From CATOSP01 sp965216155 (lineage in GTDB: Bacteria; Chloroflexota; Dehalococcoidia; Lucifugimonadales; UBA3495): a stretch of DNA of 64,000 nt. Location: assembly GCA_965216155.1 (NCBI GenBank), contig CBDCFD010000006.1, positions 930,001 to 994,000 on the forward strand. Direction: 5' to 3'. Shown piece by piece: positions 59,791-64,000 of the stretch (its first letter is position 1; every line of letters starts with the position of its first letter). Made by a program: the position numbers and the translations under genes. The notes under the pieces are model-generated. The model had not been told where the DNA came from. It did no database searches and saw nothing but the letters and a program-made list of their open reading frames with translations.

Positions 59791-60681
59791 CTATTTGCTC
59801 CGAGGCGCGAGCAGGTCAGCCTCGGGAATGGTGCGCGCGCTGATCCCGACCATGGCTTCACCCAGGTCCTTGGACACCTCTGCGAGAATCTTGGGGTCCT
59901 GGTAGTGAGTTACAGCCTGCACGATAGAATATGCGCGCCGTGACGGGTCACCGGACTTGAAAATTCCGGACCCGACGAACACGCCGTCCGCGCCCAATTG
60001 CATCATCAACGATGCATCGGCGGGAGTGGCCACGCCGCCGGCCGCGAAGTTCACCACGGGCAGGCGGCCCATCTCGCGGGTCTGGGTCAGCAGGTCCAAG
60101 CTCACGCCCAGATTGCGGGCTTCGACGACAAGTTCGTCGTCGGGCATGGTCCGCAGCTTGCGAATGTTGTCCTGCACCGCCCGCATGTGGCGGACGGCTT
60201 CCACGACGTCGCCAGTACCAGCCTCGCCCTTGGTGCGGATCATGGCCGCACCCTCGGATATCCGGCGAAGCGCCTCGCCGAGGTCTCGGCAACCGCAGAC
60301 AAATGGGACGGTGAAGTCGTGCTTCCAAACGTGGTGGACTTCATCGGCGGGAGTGAGGACTTCCGACTCGTCTACGTAATCAACGCCCAGCGCTTCAAGT
60401 ACCTGGGCTTCGACGAAGTGTCCTATGCGGCACTTGGCCATTACGGGGATGCTGACGGTATCCATGATCTCGCAAATGATGCTGGGGTCGGTCATGCGGG
60501 CAACGCCACCGTCGGCTCGTATATCTGCCGGCACCCGCTCCAGAGCCATGACCGCGACTGCGCCGTTCTCCTGGGCAATCTTGGCCTGCTCGGCGTTGAC
60601 GACGTCCATAATGACGCCGCCCTTGAGCATCTGAGCGTGCCCCGCTTTGACAGTAAAGGTACCCGTCAATACGTCGACCAT
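59791..60681 (-). CDS. pdxS: pyridoxal 5'-phosphate synthase subunit PdxS
   Basis: 296 residues from ATG 60681, with GGAGGAA upstream (the frame extends to 60735). PdxS builds PLP from ribose 5-phosphate, glyceraldehyde 3-phosphate and ammonia. MDVVNAEQAKIAQ, MAKCRIGHFVEAQ with the Schiff-base lysine, and NFAAGGVATPADAS are diagnostic. First gene of the operon, behind a strong promoter. The glycine cleavage P protein at 5.4-8.3 kb is a PLP enzyme. Confidence 0.97.
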   Translation of the reverse strand: MVDVLTGTFTVKAGHAQMLKGGVIMDVVNAEQAKIAQENGAVAVMALERVPADIRADGGVARMTDPSIICEIMDTVSIPVMAKCRIGHFVEAQVLEALGVDYVDESEVLTPADEVHHVWKHDFTVPFVCGCRDLGEALRRISEGAAMIRTKGEAGTGDVVEAVRHMRAVQDNIRKLRTMPDDELVVEARNLGVSLDLLTQTREMGRLPVVNFAAGGVATPADASLMMQLGADGVFVGSGIFKSGDPSRRAYSIVQAVTHYQDPKILAEVSKDLGEAMVGISARTIPEADLLAPRSK

Positions 60682-60752
60682 GTTCGTTCCTCCGTGTGGG
60701 ACAAAGTCACTTTTAACTAATGTAGCGCCTAACAACGTAGCATTGCTAGCAT

Positions 60753-60782
60753 ATTATACGCTGCCCTAGCGCGGGTTATCAA
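60753..60782 (-). promoter_or_regulatory. sigma70-type promoter of the pdxS operon
   Basis: On the minus strand TTGATA (60782-60777), an 18-base spacer and TATAAT (60758-60753), about 70 bases before the pdxS start. Confidence 0.75.
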
Positions 60783-60815
60783 TGTGACTCCAGAGGGCGG
60801 GCCGGGTCTCACGGC

Positions 60816-61172
60816 TCAGAAGGGGACGGGTTGGAGGGAGCGGGGGATCAGGCCGCGCTGCGCGGCTTTAGGGAGCAGGCTCCGCAGGACATCGTTGGCC
60901 TGGGGGAGGACCCGGCTCTCGAGGCAACGCGCCAGGTAATCGTGGAGAGCCATGAGATGCCGCGGGCGGAAGCCGCGGGCGGTCATCCGCTTGAAAAATA
61001 CCTGGGTCCACTCCAGGAGGGACAAATGGGGACCGGGCTTGGAACCGGTTACGGCGTTGGTCATGTCATCGCAAAAGTCCAGGGCCAAGGGCCGGAGGCG
61101 GTACACCTCGAGTTCGGTGGCATATTTTCGGCAGAGGGCCTCCACCTGAGTCCTGAGCTGGGAAAAAGTCAA
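60816..61172 (-). CDS. hypothetical protein
   Basis: 118 residues, basic and mainly helical (LRTQVEALCRKYATELEVYR, WTQVFFKRMTARGFRPRHL). TTG start at 61172, with AGAGGT upstream, 12 bases after the stop of the short gene at 61185. Position next to IS66-type debris suggests that it may belong to a mobile unit. No family assigned. Confidence 0.5.
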   Translation of the reverse strand: MTFSQLRTQVEALCRKYATELEVYRLRPLALDFCDDMTNAVTGSKPGPHLSLLEWTQVFFKRMTARGFRPRHLMALHDYLARCLESRVLPQANDVLRSLLPKAAQRGLIPRSLQPVPF

Positions 61173-61184
61173 TGCTTTACCTCT

Positions 61185-61382
61185 TCAAGAAAGTGTCTGC
61201 GAAGGCGAGAGTGCGACGACGGGCAATACGGCCTGCCGGCGGGGAGTGAGACGGAGAATTTCGATTTCCCGGTCATTTCCGGACATATCGGGCGCTTCCG
61301 GACCGGCGGGCCGGCCGGGGGCGGAATCCGGGGAGCGACGGAGAGGCTGGGAGCGGGTTGCCTTGTTAGCTTTTTTGGTCAT
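61185..61382 (-). CDS. short hypothetical ORF, possible HTH fragment
   Basis: 65 residues. The C-terminal LTPRRQAVLPVVALSPSQTLS resembles the first helices of a winged-helix regulator cut off early; the N-terminus is low complexity. It precedes the 118-residue gene. Possibly a truncated regulator, or not a gene. Confidence 0.3.
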   Translation of the reverse strand: MTKKANKATRSQPLRRSPDSAPGRPAGPEAPDMSGNDREIEILRLTPRRQAVLPVVALSPSQTLS

Positions 61383-61501
61383 TGAGCATTCCGGCGCCTC
61401 AGTGGCTGTCCTGAATTGGCCCGGTCCTTATGGGAGGTCTTACGGGTCGGACATATATTATAGTACAGAAGTTCTCATTACATGACAAGGGGGAGAGCCG
61501 G

Positions 61502-62276
61502 GGTAACTGTTCAGACTCGTGGGGGCGGACCGGCTGGATCACACATCGGTCATCGTTGCGACAATCCTCTAACCATGTCCCGCCGCCGCAACTCGTCATT
61601 ACCATGAAGGCGGGGATCCGGATATGCCAACAACATGGAACGGCGCTGGTTGCAAACGATTCTGGATTCCGGGTCGAGCCCAGAATGACAGGCTAGGTTA
61701 GGACAATCGTATCAAGTGTGAACAGTTACGTTGGCTCCCAGGCGTTGACGGCCCGCGGCCAGACCTTTCAGAGGGTCCTGGGGCAACCGCCGTTTCCGGC
61801 ACAGCGGACACGTCCGGGCTATGAAGACATGCTCTGTAACTTCGGCAGGAGACGCCGGAAGTTCGATGACCTCCCGGGTCCGCTGCGCCCAACCCCCGCT
61901 CAGGGTAGTATGACATTCGGGGCAAAACTCCGGGGCGTGGGTCACTTGCGCTGCGGGTTCCATCCGCGGCCGGGCAAAGCCGTGGGGACGCTTCCTGCGG
62001 GGCTTCTTTTCTTCTTCCGCCGCCTCCTTGCGCCTGGCGGCCGGTTTGTGCCCCGGCATCCTGGCCCCCGGCCCGCCGCCGGACAGCCGGGCCTCCAGAC
62101 TCTCGACCCGCTGGCGCAGTTCCACGATAATCTCCAGCAGCGTCTCCCGGCTCGCCTGGTTCAAGTCCACTTCCGTTTCCATAGTTCTCTTATGCCACAA
62201 TCGCGCCCCGGACGCCAGCGTTTTCCGCTCAACGAGAAGATTAGCATATTCGCCTCACCAAGTCTGAACAGTTACC
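61502..62276. mobile_element. IS66-type remnant with nested short element
   Basis: GGTAACTGTTCAGAC at 61502-61516 and its exact reverse complement at 62262-62276 bound the region. A third, one-mismatch copy lies at 61716-61729, oriented like the right end. It divides the region into a 228-bp MITE-like piece (61502-61729) with its own inverted ends and a 547-bp piece carrying the truncated transposase. No clean target duplication was seen. Confidence 0.6.
61712..62200 (-). pseudogene. IS66-family transposase, N-terminal fragment
   Basis: 162 residues: an N-terminal coiled coil (LLEIIVELRQRVESLEARL), a basic linker, and an IS66-type zinc finger (FCPECHTTL .. CPLCRKRR). It ends abruptly as the reading frame enters a copy of the terminal repeat at 61729-61716, so the DDE catalytic domain is missing. 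Inactive. Confidence 0.8.
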
Positions 62277-62290
62277 TTGCTTATTACGGC

Positions 62291-62318
62291 TTGACAACCC
62301 CCAATGGGCGCGTATAAT
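62291..62318 (+). promoter_or_regulatory. consensus promoter of rpoB
   Basis: Perfect TTGACA (62291-62296), 16-base spacer, perfect TATAAT (62313-62318). The leader to the rpoB ATG is about 125 bases. The promoter starts 15 bases after the end of the IS66-type remnant. Confidence 0.85.
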
Positions 62319-62451
62319 TGGTCGTTACAGTAACATGCCTCTAGCCACGACTCCGTCTAATCTTCCGAATTACTGCGGCCCCTGGCCTATTCTTGCGCCC
62401 TGACTCTGGCTGTTCAGCCGAATCATCCCAAACGCTCCAAGGAGAGGGAGA

Positions 62452-64000
62452 ATGGTATTTTCTGCTCCGGAGATCGGGCACCCTTTAGCTCCGCCCGAGA
62501 TTAAGACCTACGCCAAGATTCCACAGGTAATCGACGTTCCCAATTTGATCCAGAGCCAACTCCGCTCGTACGAATGGTTCACATCCGACGCCCTCAAAGA
62601 GGTATATCGGGAGATTTCCCCGATTTCAGACTACACAGGGAAAAAGTACGAGTTGTTCTTCCTGGAGCATTACTTCAAAGATCCCAAGTACTCTCCCCAG
62701 GAGTGCAAAGAGCGGGAAATAACCTTCTCGCAACCCCTTTATGTAAAGACCCGGCTCGAAATGAAGGAGTCCGGGGAGATCAAAGAGCAAGAGATATTCA
62801 TGGGAGACATTCCCATGATGACCGACAACGGTACCTTCATCATCAACGGCGCGGAACGGGTCGTGGTCTCTCAATTGGTCCGTTCTCCCGGAATTTACTT
62901 CGTCTATGAAAGAAACCCGGTCAGCAACAGGAACCTGTGTTTCGCCAAGCTGATACCGTCACGCGGGGCATGGCTCGAATTTGAGACCAGTTCCAAGGAT
63001 GTGCTGTCGGTCAAGGTGGACCGAAAACGCAAAGTGTCCGCGACGACCTTCCTACGGGCCCTGGGCATTGCCTCAGATGAGGAATTGCTCGAACGGTTCG
63101 CCGAGGTGGACGACGACGAGAACCATCAGTACATCCGGTCGACACTGGACCGCGACCCTGCGGCGGAAGCCCGCGAAGTCTCCTTCCGTGAAGACGACCT
63201 GCGCGCTGTGTGGGAGATGCTCCGCCCCGATGACGAATACGACGTCGCCTTGGCCCGGCGGATTGCCGGCGCCCAGATCGAGTTTTACCGCAGGCTCCGC
63301 CCGGGCGAACCTCCAAGCCTGGAAAACTCCCGGAACCTGATTCGCAACCTGTTCTTCGCACCCCGCCGTTACGACCTGGGACGGGTTGGCCGCTACAAAT
63401 TCAACCGCCGGTTGAATCAGACGTCCAACGACGACCTGATGACTCTGACCGTCGATGACGTGGTGGCGGTCATCAGGACAATGATCCGCATCAACCAGGG
63501 CGACGGCCAGCCCGACGACATCGACCACCTGGGCAACCGCCGCGTTCGGTCGGTGGGCGAGTTGGTACAAAACCAGGTGCGCGTGGGCCTGCTCCGCATG
63601 GAGCGGATGGTTAAGGAAAAGATGACCCTGGTGGACCCCGAAACCGCCGCCCCCCAGGGCCTGGTCAACATACGCCCGGTGGTAGCGGCGGTCAGAGAGT
63701 TTTTCGGCGGGTCCCAGTTGTCCCAGTTCATGGACCAGACCAACCCGCTGGCCGAGTTGACCCACAAGAGGCGCCTATCGGCCCTGGGCCCTGGCGGCCT
63801 CTCCAGGGAGCGGGCGGGGTTCGACGTCCGGGACGTTCACTTTTCTCACTACGGTAGAATTTGCCCCATCGAGACACCCGAAGGTCCCAACATTGGGCTC
63901 CTTAGCTCGTTGGCGTCCTACGCGCGGATCAACTCTTACGGATTCATAGAGTCGCCTTACCGCCGCGTGCTCAAGGCCTTGCCCAGCGACTCGGCAGACC
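62452..64000 (+). CDS. rpoB: DNA-directed RNA polymerase subunit beta (3' partial)
   Basis: The first 516 codons of RpoB are open from ATG 62452 (GGAGAGGGAG upstream) to the end of the window. FMGDIPMMTDNGTFIINGAE and VVSQLVRSPGIYF mark the N-terminal lobes. The rifampicin pocket (LSQFMDQTNPLAELTHKRRL, then LGPGGLSRERAGF) has the usual rifampicin-sensitive residues. The usual upstream rplJL genes are replaced by the IS66 remnant, so rpoB is transcribed from its own promoter here. Confidence 0.97.
   Translation, partial: MVFSAPEIGHPLAPPEIKTYAKIPQVIDVPNLIQSQLRSYEWFTSDALKEVYREISPISDYTGKKYELFFLEHYFKDPKYSPQECKEREITFSQPLYVKTRLEMKESGEIKEQEIFMGDIPMMTDNGTFIINGAERVVVSQLVRSPGIYFVYERNPVSNRNLCFAKLIPSRGAWLEFETSSKDVLSVKVDRKRKVSATTFLRALGIASDEELLERFAEVDDDENHQYIRSTLDRDPAAEAREVSFREDDLRAVWEMLRPDDEYDVALARRIAGAQIEFYRRLRPGEPPSLENSRNLIRNLFFAPRRYDLGRVGRYKFNRRLNQTSNDDLMTLTVDDVVAVIRTMIRINQGDGQPDDIDHLGNRRVRSVGELVQNQVRVGLLRMERMVKEKMTLVDPETAAPQGLVNIRPVVAAVREFFGGSQLSQFMDQTNPLAELTHKRRLSALGPGGLSRERAGFDVRDVHFSHYGRICPIETPEGPNIGLLSSLASYARINSYGFIESPYRRVLKALPSDSAD

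Overview
The window is high-GC bacterial DNA that fits a metagenome-derived Chloroflexota (Dehalococcoidia / SAR202-like) genome. This placement is inferred from style: lipoproteins with long Pro/Thr-rich spacers, a solute-binding lipoprotein with a repeated K-E-V-P linker, many SDR, MaoC, HyuA and DUF917 genes, small coiled-coil/TM proteins and frequent TTG/GTG starts. No rRNA, tRNA or CRISPR array was recognised.

Layout. 0-3.6 kb: a 5'-partial esterase, a PPOX-type flavoprotein, an AttH/CrtC-like lipoprotein and an SDR. 3.7-8.3 kb: a complete glycine cleavage operon gcvT-gcvH-gcvPA-gcvPB. 8.3-10.8 kb: a DUF2182 membrane-protein gene split by a 1.7 kb cassette. The cassette carries a PD-(D/E)XK nuclease-like gene and a small partner gene, and is bounded by a 9-bp direct repeat. 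10.9-19 kb: an accessory stretch with a tandemly duplicated pair of small membrane genes, a 97-bp tandem repeat, a two-domain MaoC protein, a frameshifted giant lipoprotein metallopeptidase, an aldo-keto reductase and a MITE with target duplication. 19-23 kb: a proVWX betaine/proline transporter. 23-28 kb: Uma2 nuclease, then a TolB-like lipoprotein, an LprG-like lipoprotein and an MFS exporter, the last two resembling the mycobacterial lprG-P55 pair.

28-41 kb is mostly housekeeping: obg, a nadD-pyrE fusion, ygfZ, an A-type Fe-S carrier, a BioD/DRTGG protein, a pentapeptide protein, a SelW-like selenoprotein read through an in-frame UGA, two MaoC-like subunits, recF, purL and a glycosyltransferase. 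41-47 kb: a zinc-ribbon plus tandem winged-helix pair, a second Uma2, a GH63-like hydrolase and a NYN/LOTUS protein. 47-55.4 kb: SDR, HyuA/DUF917, then a decayed zone (xdhA, dppC and PQQ-protein remnants) next to an ISAs1-family insertion with a 10-bp target duplication. 55.5-64 kb: a second SelW-like selenoprotein, the pdxS-pdxT-(unknown)-R3H ATPase-tmk operon, IS66-type debris and the start of rpoB behind a consensus promoter.

Main points of interest: the gene-splitting nuclease cassette, the two UGA-encoded selenoproteins with superimposable SECIS-like hairpins at identical spacing, the NadD-PyrE fusion, an Obg with altered G1/G3 motifs, and several gene-breaking indels in short runs between 8.3 and 16.4 kb that may be consensus errors or real decay.
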